In this document: positions 14,652 to 24,202 of the stretch, piece after piece
How the letters are laid out: the number at the start of each line of letters is the position of its first letter
Position numbering within the stretch: position 1 is the stretch's first letter
Origin: Streptomyces griseoluteus
GTDB taxonomy: Bacteria > Actinomycetota > Actinomycetes > Streptomycetales > Streptomycetaceae
Length of the DNA stretch: 64,000 nt
Assembly: GCA_000717735.1 (NCBI GenBank)
Contig: JOBE01000025.1
Coordinates: 1 to 64,000, forward strand
Reading direction: 5' to 3'
Position numbers and translations under genes: made by a program
Notes under the pieces: model-generated
Told to the model about the DNA's origin: nothing
Seen by the model: only the letters and a program-made list of their open reading frames with translations
The model's database searches: none

Positions 14652-17345
14652 ATGTCCCTGACCATCGGCGACCTCGTCGGCTACATCCGCGCCGACGGCA
14701 GCGACTTCGAGCGGAACTTGGCCCGGGGCCAGCTCCAGATGCAAGGTTTCCGCCTCGACGTCAACGGACAGTTGCGCGACCTGCGGGGCCGGTTCGTCCG
14801 CGACACGGCCGTCATGGGGCGCGCGGTCACGGACAGCTTCAGCGAGGCCGAGCAGGCCGGTACGCGGATCACCACCGTCTACTCCTCAGTGGCCGATGCC
14901 CAAGCCCGGACCTTCCAGGCCCGGATGGAGTGGATGCAGGCCGCCGGCCGCCGCATGGCGACCGCGCTCGACGGCTCGTTCACCCGCGTACGCGAGGCCT
15001 GGGGCCGGATCAACTTCGACCGTCTCCAGCCTGCTGCGTCCGGGTTCCTGTCGGTGGCCGCGTCGGTCGGCAAGCTCGGCGCCATGCTCGGCGCGGCTGG
15101 GCCCGCCGCGGCCGGTCTGGCCGCGACCATCGGCAGCCTCGCCCCCGCGGCTGCTGTGGCCATGTCCGGCATGATCGCGATGCGGCTCGCATCCGTCGCG
15201 CTGAAGTTGGGCATGGCCGGTGTCTCCGACGCGATGTCGGCGGCGCTCGACCCGGAGAAGGCCGCCGAGTTTGAGGAGGCCCTCGCCAAGCTCGCCCCGA
15301 GCGCCCGCGCGTTCGCGTTGCAGGTCAAGGCAATGGCGCCCGAGCTGAAGGCGCTCCAGCAGGGCGTGCAGGAGCGACTCTTCCGTGGCCTCGACGGGGT
15401 CCTGAAGGAAATGGGCACGAGCACGCTGCCGATCCTCCGCAACGGGCTGACCAACGCGGCCGGCGCCCTCAACTTGATGGCGCACCGCGTCGGCAACACG
15501 GCCATCGGCCTGAGCAAGAGCGGTGCCCTCGGGCAGGCGATCTCCGGCGCAAACGTCGGCTTGTACAACCTTGCTCGGATCCCGGGGCAGGTTGTGCAGG
15601 GCCTCGTGCAGATCGGCGCGGCAGCGGCCCCGTCCTTCGGGCGGCTGACGAAGGCTGCGGGTGGCGCGTTCGACAAGCTTTCGGAGCGCATGCAGAAGGC
15701 GTTCGAGTCCGGCGCCATGCAGAAGGCGATCGACAACGCCATCGAGTTGGCCAGCGACCTCTTTGAGGTGCTGGGCAACCTGGGTTCGGTCTTCGCCAGC
15801 GTTTTCAAGGCCGCGCAGGTGTCCGGCGGCGGCATGATCGGCGTCCTCCAGGAGGTCACCGGCGCGCTCGCGGACGCCTTCGCGTCCAAGCCGGTACAGG
15901 ACGGCCTCAAGGCCATCTTCCAGACCATGAGTACCCTGGCCAAGACGATCGGCCCGCTCCTCGGGCAGGCGCTCGCCCAGATCGCCCCGATCTTCACCGC
16001 GCTGGGACCGCCGATCCAGACCGTGATCAAGGCGCTCGGCAAGGCGTTGCAGCCCGTGATCAAGGCCCTCGGGCCCGTGTTGGCCGCCGCGGCGCGCGCG
16101 TTCGGTGCGCTGATCGAGGCCGCGGCCCCGATCCTGCCGGTAATTGGCGACCTCGTGGCCTCGCTCCTGCCCGCGTTGACGCCGCTTTTCGACGCCCTCG
16201 CGGTCGTGTTCGCGGCCCTGGCGCCGGTCGTCAAGGAGGTCGCCACCGCGATCGGCGCGACCCTGAAGCCGGTCCTTGCCGGGCTGGCGACGGTCATCGC
16301 CCCACTCGCCAAGATGATCGGCGACCAGCTCGCCCTGTGGCTCGGGGTCGTCGGCAAGCTCGTCGTGGCCCTCGCCCCGTCGCTGGTCGTGCTCGGCGAG
16401 GCGCTCGGAGAGCTGCTCGTCGCGCTCGGGCCGCTGATCGAGGCCTGGGCCACCCTGTCCACCGAGCTGCTCACCGCCCTGATGCCACTGCTTCAGCCGC
16501 TGATCGACCTGATCGGGAAGCTCGCGAAGTACCTCGCCAGCGACCTCGCCCGCACCATCACCGCTGTCGTCGTACCCGCGGTCAAGGCGATCACCGCCCT
16601 GCTCCGGGGGGACTTCGCCGGAGCGAACGCGTATGCCCGGCAGGCCGTGCAGGGCTTCGTCGACAACGCAGTACGCCGCTTCACCGAGCTGCCGCGCAGG
16701 GCAGCGGTAGCGCTGACTGGGCTGGCGGTTGAGCTGCGGCTGAAGGCCCTGCGCGCGGGCGTGGAACTCAACCAGGCGATCGTGGAGAAGCGCGCCGAGG
16801 CAATCCAGAAGATCCGCGAGCTGCCGGGCAAGGCCGCGGCGGCGCTCACCGGCCTCGGCTCGAAGTTGTACGGCTCGGGTCAGTCGCTGGTGCAGGGCTT
16901 CATCAACGGAATCCTGTCGATGCTCGGGTCAGTCGCGTCGGCCGCTAGCAGCATCGTCGGCACCGCCCGGAACTTCTTCCCCTTCAGCCCCGCCAAGGAG
17001 GGGCCGTTCTCCGGGAAGGGCTGGACGCTGTACAGCGGCCAGTCCCTCGCCACCGGATTCGCCGAGGGCATCACCGCCCGCAGCGGCCTGGTGCAGTCGT
17101 CCATCGCCGCCATGGTCAAGGGCGCGCAGGGGGCCCTCGGCGGCCTCGATACCGGCCTTCTCGGCGGCGCGCTCCCTGGCACGTCCCTGCCCGGCATGAC
17201 GCCCGGCGCGAACTACCCGGCGCCCGGCGCCTCGCAGCAGCCGATCGTCATCGAACTACGGGGCCCCGGACTGAAGGACGTCATCACCGACATCGTGCAG
17301 ACCAAGGGCCGAGGCGACGTGCAGATCGCCTTCGGCCAGTCGTAG
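14652..17345 (+). CDS. Tape measure protein
   Basis: The 897-residue protein sets tail length. It has an N-terminal SLTIGDLVGYIRADGSDFERNL motif (viral A-type/phage tape measure start), coiled coil, then hundreds of residues of Ala/Leu-rich hydrophobic helices (about 130-690) with repeated PV-x-KAL-type heptads. The C-terminal segment FFPFSPAKEGPFSGKGWTLY with SGQSLATGFAEGI is the usual tape measure ending. No lysozyme or peptidase domain is seen. It is the second longest phage gene here and follows the chaperones by 18 bp. Confidence 0.93.
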   Translation: MSLTIGDLVGYIRADGSDFERNLARGQLQMQGFRLDVNGQLRDLRGRFVRDTAVMGRAVTDSFSEAEQAGTRITTVYSSVADAQARTFQARMEWMQAAGRRMATALDGSFTRVREAWGRINFDRLQPAASGFLSVAASVGKLGAMLGAAGPAAAGLAATIGSLAPAAAVAMSGMIAMRLASVALKLGMAGVSDAMSAALDPEKAAEFEEALAKLAPSARAFALQVKAMAPELKALQQGVQERLFRGLDGVLKEMGTSTLPILRNGLTNAAGALNLMAHRVGNTAIGLSKSGALGQAISGANVGLYNLARIPGQVVQGLVQIGAAAAPSFGRLTKAAGGAFDKLSERMQKAFESGAMQKAIDNAIELASDLFEVLGNLGSVFASVFKAAQVSGGGMIGVLQEVTGALADAFASKPVQDGLKAIFQTMSTLAKTIGPLLGQALAQIAPIFTALGPPIQTVIKALGKALQPVIKALGPVLAAAARAFGALIEAAAPILPVIGDLVASLLPALTPLFDALAVVFAALAPVVKEVATAIGATLKPVLAGLATVIAPLAKMIGDQLALWLGVVGKLVVALAPSLVVLGEALGELLVALGPLIEAWATLSTELLTALMPLLQPLIDLIGKLAKYLASDLARTITAVVVPAVKAITALLRGDFAGANAYARQAVQGFVDNAVRRFTELPRRAAVALTGLAVELRLKALRAGVELNQAIVEKRAEAIQKIRELPGKAAAALTGLGSKLYGSGQSLVQGFINGILSMLGSVASAASSIVGTARNFFPFSPAKEGPFSGKGWTLYSGQSLATGFAEGITARSGLVQSSIAAMVKGAQGALGGLDTGLLGGALPGTSLPGMTPGANYPAPGASQQPIVIELRGPGLKDVITDIVQTKGRGDVQIAFGQS

Positions 17346-17358
17346 GAAGGAGGGCCGG

Positions 17359-20070
17359 ATGCCAGTCCCCGACGCCCGCGTAGAACTCCAGATCGATGGG
17401 GCCTGGACGGACGTGACCGAGCACGTCGTCGAGTCCACCGGTATCCAGCTCTCCTACGGCCGGTCCGATGAGGGCCGGCCGGTGGACCCGGGATCCGGCG
17501 CGCTCACCCTGCTGTCGCCGGGCGGCCTGTACTCCAATCGCAACCCGAACTCACCGTATTTCGGCAAGCTCCCGCGCAACACACCCATCCGCATCAGTAC
17601 GACGGCAGGAGAGACGTTTCTACGCATCAACGATGCGGTCCAGGACCGGGCGTCCACCCCTGACCATGCCGATCTCGACATCACCGGTGACATCGACGTC
17701 CGCGTTGACGCCCGCCTCGACAACTGGCAGCCCAGCATCGCAACCTTTCTGATGGGACGGTGGGGCGCCGCAGGATCGTGGTACTTCGACGTCGCCCCCA
17801 CCGGTATTCCGGCGTTCGCCTGGTCGTCCACGGGTCTCGACTTCTTCTCGATCTCCGCGACCATCCCGCTGGCCGGCGCACGCCCGTACAACCGTCTCGC
17901 CCTTCGGGTAACCCTTGACGTCAACAACGGCGGCAGCGGCCACACCGCCACCTTCTACACCGCCAACACAATCGCCGGACCGTGGACGCAACTGGGCGAC
18001 CCTGTGACCCGCCCCGGCACGACGAGCATCAGCCCGAACACGCTGCCGCTGGAGGTCGGTGACATCAACAACCTGTCGTTCGCGGCCCCAGTCGGCGAGA
18101 TCTACGCCGCTGAACTCCGCAACGGCATCGATGGGCCGGTCGTCGCCGCCCCCGTCTTCAGCGGTCTCCCCAAGGGCACCACCACATTCACTGATGCCAC
18201 CGGCCACGTCTGGACGCTCCAAGACCACGCCACAATCACCGACCGCCGTACCCGGCTGGTCCACGCCGTACCCACGTGGCCTGCGACATGGCACCGCTCG
18301 GGCCATGACGTGCGCGCCCCCATCGAGACCGCGGGGATCCTGCGCCGCCTCGGGCAGGGCCGCAAGTCCATCGACAGCACGCTCCGCCGGCGGATCCCCT
18401 CGTACTCGCCGCTGGCGTACTGGCCGTGTGAGGACGGCTCCACTGCCACGCAGGCGGGGTCCCCCATCAAGGGCGTCCGCCCGCTGGCGTTCACGAGGGC
18501 AACATTCGGGCAGGACGACTCCCTTGCGGGGTCGTCGGCGCTTCCTGGGGTGGAGGCGGGCGGCACCATGGCGGCGCCCGTTCCAGTCCCAGCGGAGCGG
18601 CAGTTCGAGTGGTCGGTGCACGTGTTCTACAAGGTCGACAGCGCCCCTGTGTCCAACGCTGAGATTTTCGGGTGGCGGACCAACAGCAAGTTGGTGCGCT
18701 GGCGCGTTTTGATGCGAGCCGGGGTTGCCACAGTCCAGGCCTTTGACTTCGAGAACATCTTGCACATCGATCAGGAAATCGGTATCGGATCCGACCTGTT
18801 CACTGGTTGGCAGCGACTCATGATTCGCGTCGAAGAGTCGTCCCCGAACCTGAACTGGCACATCAGCTGGACCAACATCGGTGGTCAGACCGGCGGGTTC
18901 AGCGGATCCGTCTTCTCCGAAAGCGGTTCGGTTACCCAGGTCAGTACCAACTTCGGCGCCTTCACGGGCCTGCGCGTCGGCCACGTCACCGTACTGAGCA
19001 CGGGCCATGCCAACTTGGCGCCGCTCCCCTTCCTCGGTGCCGATACGGGATGGGCTGGTGAGACCGCGGTCAACCGCCTCAGGCGTCTGGCTGCCGAGGA
19101 GGCTCAGACGCTTGTCCTGAGCGCCTGGCAGGACGATCCGGGTCGGGTGTCGGAGCTGATGGGCCCCCAGCGTCCGGGCGCGCTCCTGGACGTGCTCCAG
19201 GAGTGCGCGGACTCGGACGGTGGGATCCTGACCGAGGACAAACGGGGGCTGGCGCTGGCGTACCGGGACCGGACGAGCCTCCAGAATCAGACGCCCGTCG
19301 TCATCCCGTACGCCGCGCTGACGACGCCTTTCGAGCCGGACGAGAGCGACCTTCGGCTCCGCAACGATGTCACGGTCGAGCGCATCGGTGGCTCGTCGGC
19401 CCGGATCGTGCGGGAGGACGGCCCCCTGTCCGTCGACGCCGTCGGCGTGTACGACGAGGCCGTACCTCTGTCGCTCTACACCGATGCCCAGCCGCCGCAG
19501 CTGGCCTCCTGGCGGCTGCACATGGGCACGTGGGACGAGGCCCGGTACCCGCAGGTGCGGATCATGCTGCACCGGCACCCCGAGCTGATCCCCGCAGTGT
19601 CTGCCCTTCAGATCGGCGACCGGGTGCAGATCACCGGCACTCCGCCGTGGCAGCCGCCGGGGCCGGTCGACCTGATCGTGCAGCGCATCAGCGAGGACAT
19701 CCGCACCCACACCTGGGACGTCGTCCTGACGTGCTCGCCGGGCGCTCCGTGGACCGTGGGTGTTCTCGACGATCCCGTCCTCGGGCGGCTCGATACGGAC
19801 GGCTGCACCCTCGGCACCGCCATCGACGCTGACGACACGAGCCTGTCGTTCGTCTCCGCGCCCGGTCCCCGCTGGATCGACACCGCGACGTACCCGACGG
19901 AGGTCCCGTTCGACGTGGTCATCGGTGGCGAGGTGGTCACGGTGACCGGTATCGCCGGCACCGGCCTGACGCAGAGCGCCACCGTCACCCGATCGACCAA
20001 CGGCATCGCGAAGGCACATCCGGCAGGTTCCCCCGTGCGCCTTGCCCAGCCCCTCATCCTCGCCCCGTAG
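17359..20070 (+). CDS. Distal/minor tail protein with LamG-like insert
   Basis: A 903-residue tail-tip protein. The N-terminus (VELQIDGAWTDVTEHVVES, then LSYGRSDEGRPVDPGSGALTL) is typical of actinophage distal tail proteins. A central part, about residues 350-560, starts SYSPLAYWPCEDGS and has the beta-sandwich pattern of a concanavalin/LamG carbohydrate-binding fold. The C-terminal third resembles tail-hub domains (GDRVQITGTPPWQPPGPVDL). It probably anchors the adhesion apparatus to the tube and contributes to cell-surface binding (inference). Confidence 0.8.
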   Translation: MPVPDARVELQIDGAWTDVTEHVVESTGIQLSYGRSDEGRPVDPGSGALTLLSPGGLYSNRNPNSPYFGKLPRNTPIRISTTAGETFLRINDAVQDRASTPDHADLDITGDIDVRVDARLDNWQPSIATFLMGRWGAAGSWYFDVAPTGIPAFAWSSTGLDFFSISATIPLAGARPYNRLALRVTLDVNNGGSGHTATFYTANTIAGPWTQLGDPVTRPGTTSISPNTLPLEVGDINNLSFAAPVGEIYAAELRNGIDGPVVAAPVFSGLPKGTTTFTDATGHVWTLQDHATITDRRTRLVHAVPTWPATWHRSGHDVRAPIETAGILRRLGQGRKSIDSTLRRRIPSYSPLAYWPCEDGSTATQAGSPIKGVRPLAFTRATFGQDDSLAGSSALPGVEAGGTMAAPVPVPAERQFEWSVHVFYKVDSAPVSNAEIFGWRTNSKLVRWRVLMRAGVATVQAFDFENILHIDQEIGIGSDLFTGWQRLMIRVEESSPNLNWHISWTNIGGQTGGFSGSVFSESGSVTQVSTNFGAFTGLRVGHVTVLSTGHANLAPLPFLGADTGWAGETAVNRLRRLAAEEAQTLVLSAWQDDPGRVSELMGPQRPGALLDVLQECADSDGGILTEDKRGLALAYRDRTSLQNQTPVVIPYAALTTPFEPDESDLRLRNDVTVERIGGSSARIVREDGPLSVDAVGVYDEAVPLSLYTDAQPPQLASWRLHMGTWDEARYPQVRIMLHRHPELIPAVSALQIGDRVQITGTPPWQPPGPVDLIVQRISEDIRTHTWDVVLTCSPGAPWTVGVLDDPVLGRLDTDGCTLGTAIDADDTSLSFVSAPGPRWIDTATYPTEVPFDVVIGGEVVTVTGIAGTGLTQSATVTRSTNGIAKAHPAGSPVRLAQPLILAP

Positions 20071-20078
20071 GAGGCCCC

Positions 20079-20516
20079 GTGGCGGTATACGCCCCCTTCC
20101 TGGCAGGCCAAGTCCTCACCGCCGGGAAGCTCAACACTGCCATCGCCGAAGAACTCATGGAGTGGACCCTCCTGTCCACGATCGGCACGTACGCCACGAA
20201 CTTCAGCGCCAACGCCAGCAACCCGCCTCAGATGAGGAAGGTACGCATCGCGGGCGTGGAGCGGTGGGAGTACGAGGGCCGAATTACGGTCGCCGCGCTC
20301 GCTGCCAACACCAATGTCACGGCCTTCACTTTCAACACCGGTTTCCGCCCCGCCCACGAACGTGGCTGGCAGCTGGCCGGCGCGAACACTGTCTTCTACG
20401 GCGTCCGGGCCGCCCTCTCCACCGCCGGGCTGCTCCAGGTCGGCGTGCCGACCGCGGCCGGCTCCGGCACGAACGCGATCCTCCTCGACGGCCTGTACAT
20501 CGACAACCCGATCTGA
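20079..20516 (+). CDS. Tail/receptor-binding protein
   Basis: A 145-residue GTG-start protein. The N-terminus LAGQVLTAGKLNTAI matches the tail-attachment motif of many Streptomyces phage fibre proteins; the rest is a beta-sandwich-like domain (WEYEGRITVAALAANTNV, GLLQVGVPTAAGSGTN). It follows the tail-tip gene by 8 bp. It is the best candidate for the host-recognition protein in this tail. Confidence 0.75.
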   Translation: MAVYAPFLAGQVLTAGKLNTAIAEELMEWTLLSTIGTYATNFSANASNPPQMRKVRIAGVERWEYEGRITVAALAANTNVTAFTFNTGFRPAHERGWQLAGANTVFYGVRAALSTAGLLQVGVPTAAGSGTNAILLDGLYIDNPI

Positions 20517-20590
20517 CCCGCTCCGACCCGCTCTACTCCCGTACGCCCTGCGCCTGATGGCCGGGGCCTTTCTCATGTCTGGAGGTCGCC

Positions 20591-21430
20591 ATGGCGATCA
20601 TCCGGCGCTCCCAGTGGGGCGCTCCCGCGACCAGCCCGGCCGCGTACATCGGCTCGACGCGCGGGGTCAAGGTGCACTACCTCGGCACCGCCTACGCCTC
20701 GCGCCCGCACGAGCAGTGCGCGGCGTACGTCCGGCAGATCCGGGCCAGCCACCTTGCGAACAAGAAGGAGGGGTACGTCGACGTCGCATACAACTACCTC
20801 GTCTGCGAGCACGGCGCCACGTTCGAGGGCCGCGGGGTCCACAAGCGGACCGGCGCCAACGGCACCCTGGCTCTCAACCTTCAGGACTACGCGGTCTGCG
20901 CGCTGCTCGGCTCCTCTGGCCTGACCAAGCCGAGCGACGCCATGCTGCACGGCATCCGGGACGCGATCGAGGAGCTGCGCGAGCACGGCCGCGCGGGCAC
21001 GTGGGTCGGCGGGCACCGTGACGGGCACGCCACCACCTGCCCGGGGGACCCCCTCTACGACTGGGTGCAGCGCGGCGCGCCGCGACCGGCCGCCGAGGAG
21101 CCTGCGGAGCCGAAGCCGGCGCCGAGCCCGAAGCCGCCGGTGAAGTCGGTCGTGGACCTGTCCCGGCTCGTCGCCGCGGCGAAGGCCGACCCGCCCAAGC
21201 GGGGCACGCCGGTGTCGTACTACGGCGTGAAGACCGTCGAGTCCGCGCTCGTGGCCGAGGGCCTGCTCGCCCGCGAGGTCGCCGACGGCCACTTCGGCAC
21301 GGCCACGGTCCGGGCGTACGCCGCGTGGCAGCGCCGGTGCGGCTACAAGGGCCCGGCCGCCGACGGCATCCCGGGCGCCGAGTCCCTGAAGAAGCTGGCC
21401 GCCCGACGCGGCTTCACCACCACCCACTGA
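20591..21430 (+). CDS. Endolysin: PGRP-type amidase plus C-terminal cell-wall-binding domain
   Basis: The 279-residue N-acetylmuramoyl-L-alanine amidase cuts peptidoglycan at lysis. Residues 5-155 are an amidase/PGRP domain, beginning RRSQWGAP, with probable zinc ligands in VHYLGT and in GGHRDGHATTCPGD (His and Cys). A Pro/Glu/Lys linker (about 163-185) leads to a C-terminal peptidoglycan-binding-like domain (about 188-275, VVDLSRLVAAAKADPPKRGT). No signal peptide is present, so export depends on holin. ATG follows TGGAGG. Confidence 0.92.
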   Translation: MAIIRRSQWGAPATSPAAYIGSTRGVKVHYLGTAYASRPHEQCAAYVRQIRASHLANKKEGYVDVAYNYLVCEHGATFEGRGVHKRTGANGTLALNLQDYAVCALLGSSGLTKPSDAMLHGIRDAIEELREHGRAGTWVGGHRDGHATTCPGDPLYDWVQRGAPRPAAEEPAEPKPAPSPKPPVKSVVDLSRLVAAAKADPPKRGTPVSYYGVKTVESALVAEGLLAREVADGHFGTATVRAYAAWQRRCGYKGPAADGIPGAESLKKLAARRGFTTTH

Positions 21431-21442
21431 ACGGATCACCCC

Positions 21443-21667
21443 ATGTCTGATGCCTCGAAGCGCACCGCGCGCACCGTCCTCCAGTCCGCCGTCGGCATCG
21501 CCGTCGTCCTCCCCGCAGTCGTCTCGGCGTCCGGAATCCCCGAGGCCCTGCCCTGGGTCGCGGGCGCCCTGGCCGTCGCGGGAGGGTTCGCCCGCGTCAT
21601 GGCCCTCCCCGCGGTCCAGTCGCTCCTGCCCCGCTGGCTCCGCACCGACGAGCCGGCGGCGCGGTGA
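21443..21667 (+). CDS. Holin-like small membrane protein
   Basis: A 74-residue protein with two hydrophobic stretches (about 14-31 and 35-55) joined by GIPEALP and a basic C-terminus (PRWLRTDEP), the layout of class II holins. It starts 12 bp after the endolysin. It would form membrane lesions releasing the endolysin. Assignment rests on size, topology and position. Confidence 0.78.
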   Translation: MSDASKRTARTVLQSAVGIAVVLPAVVSASGIPEALPWVAGALAVAGGFARVMALPAVQSLLPRWLRTDEPAAR

Positions 21668-21921
21668 TGACGCCGACGGAGTCGGGGCAGGTCGCCCTGG
21701 AGCTGGAGCGGATGCGCGGCACGATGGAGGCCGGGTTCGCCCGGGTCGACGGCTCGCTCGCCCTGCTCGTTCAGCGCTCCGACCAGACCGACAAGCAGCT
21801 CGCCGACCACGAGGCCCGCCTCGATGCTCTGGAGAAGAGCCGATGGCCGGTCGCCAGCATCGCCGCCCTCACCGCGACCGCCGGCGTCCTGCTCGGCGTC
21901 TGGCAGCTCGCCGCCCGTTGA
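21664..21921 (+). CDS. Coiled-coil plus single-TM lysis-cassette protein
   Basis: An 85-residue protein with an N-terminal coiled coil (LELERMRGTMEAGFARVDGS...DKQLADHEARLDALE) and one C-terminal transmembrane helix (about 63-84). The architecture resembles XhlA-type hemolysin/holin partners. It overlaps the holin stop; GTG 21664 or ATG 21667 could be used. It is the last gene of the late operon, before a strong terminator. Confidence 0.75.
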   Translation: MMTPTESGQVALELERMRGTMEAGFARVDGSLALLVQRSDQTDKQLADHEARLDALEKSRWPVASIAALTATAGVLLGVWQLAAR

Positions 21922-21928
21922 ACCGCCA

Positions 21929-21964
21929 CGCCCCCCTCTCGCGCTGTAGCGCGAGAGGGGGGCG
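21929..21964 (+). terminator. Strong terminator after the lysis cassette
   Basis: A perfect 17-bp stem (21929-21945 with 21948-21964) with a GT loop lies 7 bp after the last late gene. Being a long inverted repeat it probably stops transcription from both directions, separating the late operon from the minus-strand gene and accessory cargo. Confidence 0.85.
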
Positions 21965-21982
21965 GCTTCGTCATGCCCAAGG

Positions 21983-22219
21983 TCAACCGGCGAGCGGCGG
22001 CACGGGGTTACGGTCCCGCTTCTTCAGCTCCATCTCCACGTCGTAACGCAGTTGTCCGGTCGCCTCGGCATGCGCCGTGATCGCGGCCTGCACCGCGGCC
22101 GCAGTATCCACAGTCAGCGCGCCAGCCTGGATCTCCTCCCAGGCCTTCGTCTCCAGCTGGATCAGGTCGTCACTCAGTTCGATCGCCACGAGCCGGATCG
22201 TACGACCTGCCACTGCCAT
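21983..22219 (-). CDS. Small prophage hypothetical protein
   Basis: A 78-residue protein with a beta-alpha start (TIRLVAIELSDDLIQLETKAWEEI), an Ala-rich helix (about 35-55) and a charged C-terminus (YDVEMELKKRDRNP). It is divergent from the HAD gene with only 29 bp between the two starts. No family recognised. Confidence 0.6.
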   Translation of the reverse strand: MAVAGRTIRLVAIELSDDLIQLETKAWEEIQAGALTVDTAAAVQAAITAHAEATGQLRYDVEMELKKRDRNPVPPLAG

Positions 22220-22248
22220 CCCCCGCCCACCGCCCGTACGCTCTTCGG

Positions 22249-22893
22249 GTGATCAAGACCATGGTGTTCGACATCGGCGAGACCCTCGTCCGCGACGACC
22301 GCTACTGGGCGGCGTGGGCCGACTGGCTCGACATCCCCCACCACACCCTGTCCGCGCTCGTCGGCGCCGTCGTCGCCCGCGGACTCGACAACGCCGAGGC
22401 GATCCGGCTCCTCCGCCCGGGCATCGACATCGCCGCCGAGTACGCCGCCCGCGAGGCCGCAGGCCGCGGCGAGTACCTCGACGAGACCGACCTCTACCCC
22501 GACGTCCGCCCGGCGCTCACCAGCCTGCGCGCGCTCGGCGTCCGAGTCGTCATCGCGGGCAACCAGACCGAACGCGCGGGCGAACTGCTGCGCGCTCTGG
22601 ACCTGCCGGCGGACCTGGTCGTGATGTCGGGCGAGTGGGGCGTCGCGAAGCCTTCCCCGGAGTTCTTCGCCCGGGTACTCAAGGTCGCCGACGCGGCTCC
22701 GCACGAGACCCTCTACGTCGGCGACCACCCCGCCAACGACGTCTTCCCCGCCCGCGCGGCCAGCCTGCGGACGGCGCACCTCCGCCGCGGGCCCTGGGGA
22801 CACCTCTGGGCAGACGAGCCGGACGTCGTCGCGGCGGCAGACTGGCGCGTCAACTCACTGATCGACCTGCTGGACTTGGTGGACGAGAGCTGA
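22249..22893 (+). CDS. HAD-superfamily hydrolase (accessory cargo)
   Basis: A 214-residue HAD-fold protein. Motif I is FDIGETLV (residues 6-13), with the nucleophile Asp but Gly where phosphatases carry the second Asp. Motif II region is VVIAGNQTE (Asn rather than Ser/Thr), motif III is the Lys in GVAKPSP, and motif IV is YVGDHPANDV. A helical cap lies between motifs I and II. Substitutions at motif I leave the substrate class uncertain. GTG start lies 6 bases after TACGCT, suggesting a leaderless mRNA. Confidence 0.85.
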   Translation: MIKTMVFDIGETLVRDDRYWAAWADWLDIPHHTLSALVGAVVARGLDNAEAIRLLRPGIDIAAEYAAREAAGRGEYLDETDLYPDVRPALTSLRALGVRVVIAGNQTERAGELLRALDLPADLVVMSGEWGVAKPSPEFFARVLKVADAAPHETLYVGDHPANDVFPARAASLRTAHLRRGPWGHLWADEPDVVAAADWRVNSLIDLLDLVDES

Positions 22894-22936
22894 CGATCCG
22901 GCCGTACGGAACCGGGCGCGCGGGTACGGTCGGGGC

Positions 22937-24118
22937 ATGTCCGCCGACAGCCCGCGCGAGGTCGGCGAGCGCATCGCCGCCCGCCGCCGCGCACGCCGCC
23001 TCACCCAGACCCAGCTCGCCGCCAAGGCATCAGTCTCGTACGCCATGGTCCGCTCGATCGAACGCGGCGCCCGCCGCCCCAGCGACGACGTCCTCGAAGC
23101 CATCGCGACCGCGCTGGACGTGGACGCCACCCAGCTCCGCACCGGGCACATCGGCACCGAGCGGCGCGTCCACCGCGCCCTGCCAGAACTGTCCGCGGCC
23201 ATCACCGGCTACGACATCCCCCTCGGACACCCCGACCGGCACCCTGACGAGCTCGCGGACGCGATCAAAACGGCGGTGGGCTGGCGCCTCGGCGCCCAGT
23301 ACGGACGCATCGCCACCGACATCCCCTCCGTCCTCACCGACGCGATCCGCTACGTCCACACCGCGCCGGCCGCCGAGCAGCAGACGGCCGCCCGCATGCT
23401 CGCCTCGGCCGCGCGCTCTGCCGACGCCATCGCGTTCAAGTACGGCGCCCGCGACCTCTCCGCCCGGCTGATCGACCTCATGCGCTGGGCCGCCGACCGC
23501 TCCGCCGACCCCGTCGTCCAGGCCGTCACCGCCTACGTCCGCACCGAGACGTTCTTCGCCGCCCGCGCCCATGCCGTCGGCCTCGCCGCCCTGGAGCACG
23601 CCGCCGAAGCCGCGCCCGCTCCCACCGGCCGCACCGAGGCCGCCGCCCGCGGCGCTCTCCACATGCGGGCCGCCGTCATCGCCGGACGAGCCGGAAACGA
23701 AGGCGCCGCCGACACCCACCTCAAGCACGCCCACCGCCTGGCCGCCGGCCTGCCCGAGGGCACCTATCTCGGCACAGCGTTCGGCCCCGACTCCGTGCGC
23801 GCCCACGAGGTCGCCGTCGCCGTCAGCCTCGGCCCCGACCACGTCGACCGGGCGCTCCGCGTCGCCACCGAGTGGAAGCCGCCCGCGAGCATGCCTGCTG
23901 AACGCCGCAGCGGCGTCTACATCGAGCTGGCCCGCGCTCAGGACTGGGCAGGACGGCCACAGGACGCGTTCGAGAGCCTCAAGGTTGCCCGCGCGGCCGC
24001 GCCGCAGCACACCCGCGAGCACCCGTGGGCCCGCGAAGTCGCGGCCAGCCTACGCCGTCATCACCGCGCGGACGCCGAGGACATCACCCGGTTCGCCGAG
24101 TGGGTCGGCGCCGTCTGA
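22937..24118 (+). CDS. XRE-family regulator with C-terminal TPR-like helices
   Basis: This 393-residue regulator has an N-terminal XRE HTH (about residues 8-66; RLTQTQLAAKASVSYAMVRS then IERGARRPS) and a long alpha-helical, Ala-rich TPR-like region (about 90-380). Such proteins in Streptomyces often sense a peptide or small molecule through the TPR part; the ligand here is unknown. TACGGT ends 6 bases before the ATG, so it may be leaderless. Four small genes follow after an 8+8-bp palindrome that is its likely operator. Confidence 0.85.
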   Translation: MSADSPREVGERIAARRRARRLTQTQLAAKASVSYAMVRSIERGARRPSDDVLEAIATALDVDATQLRTGHIGTERRVHRALPELSAAITGYDIPLGHPDRHPDELADAIKTAVGWRLGAQYGRIATDIPSVLTDAIRYVHTAPAAEQQTAARMLASAARSADAIAFKYGARDLSARLIDLMRWAADRSADPVVQAVTAYVRTETFFAARAHAVGLAALEHAAEAAPAPTGRTEAAARGALHMRAAVIAGRAGNEGAADTHLKHAHRLAAGLPEGTYLGTAFGPDSVRAHEVAVAVSLGPDHVDRALRVATEWKPPASMPAERRSGVYIELARAQDWAGRPQDAFESLKVARAAAPQHTREHPWAREVAASLRRHHRADAEDITRFAEWVGAV

Positions 24119-24122
24119 CCGA

Positions 24123-24141
24123 CTGCTACAGCTTGTAGCAG
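24123..24141. promoter_or_regulatory. Palindromic operator between XRE-TPR gene and small-gene operon
   Basis: CTGCTACA-GCT-TGTAGCAG is a perfect 8-bp inverted repeat 5 bp after the XRE-TPR stop and about 60 bp before the next gene. Size and site fit an operator for the adjacent XRE protein; a weak terminator is the alternative, but no T tract follows. Confidence 0.6.
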
Positions 24142-24202
24142 TTGCGGCCTTTCCCGAGACGCACGATCTCCCTGCCCACCACACGGACAGGGAGGAGGGC
24201 CC

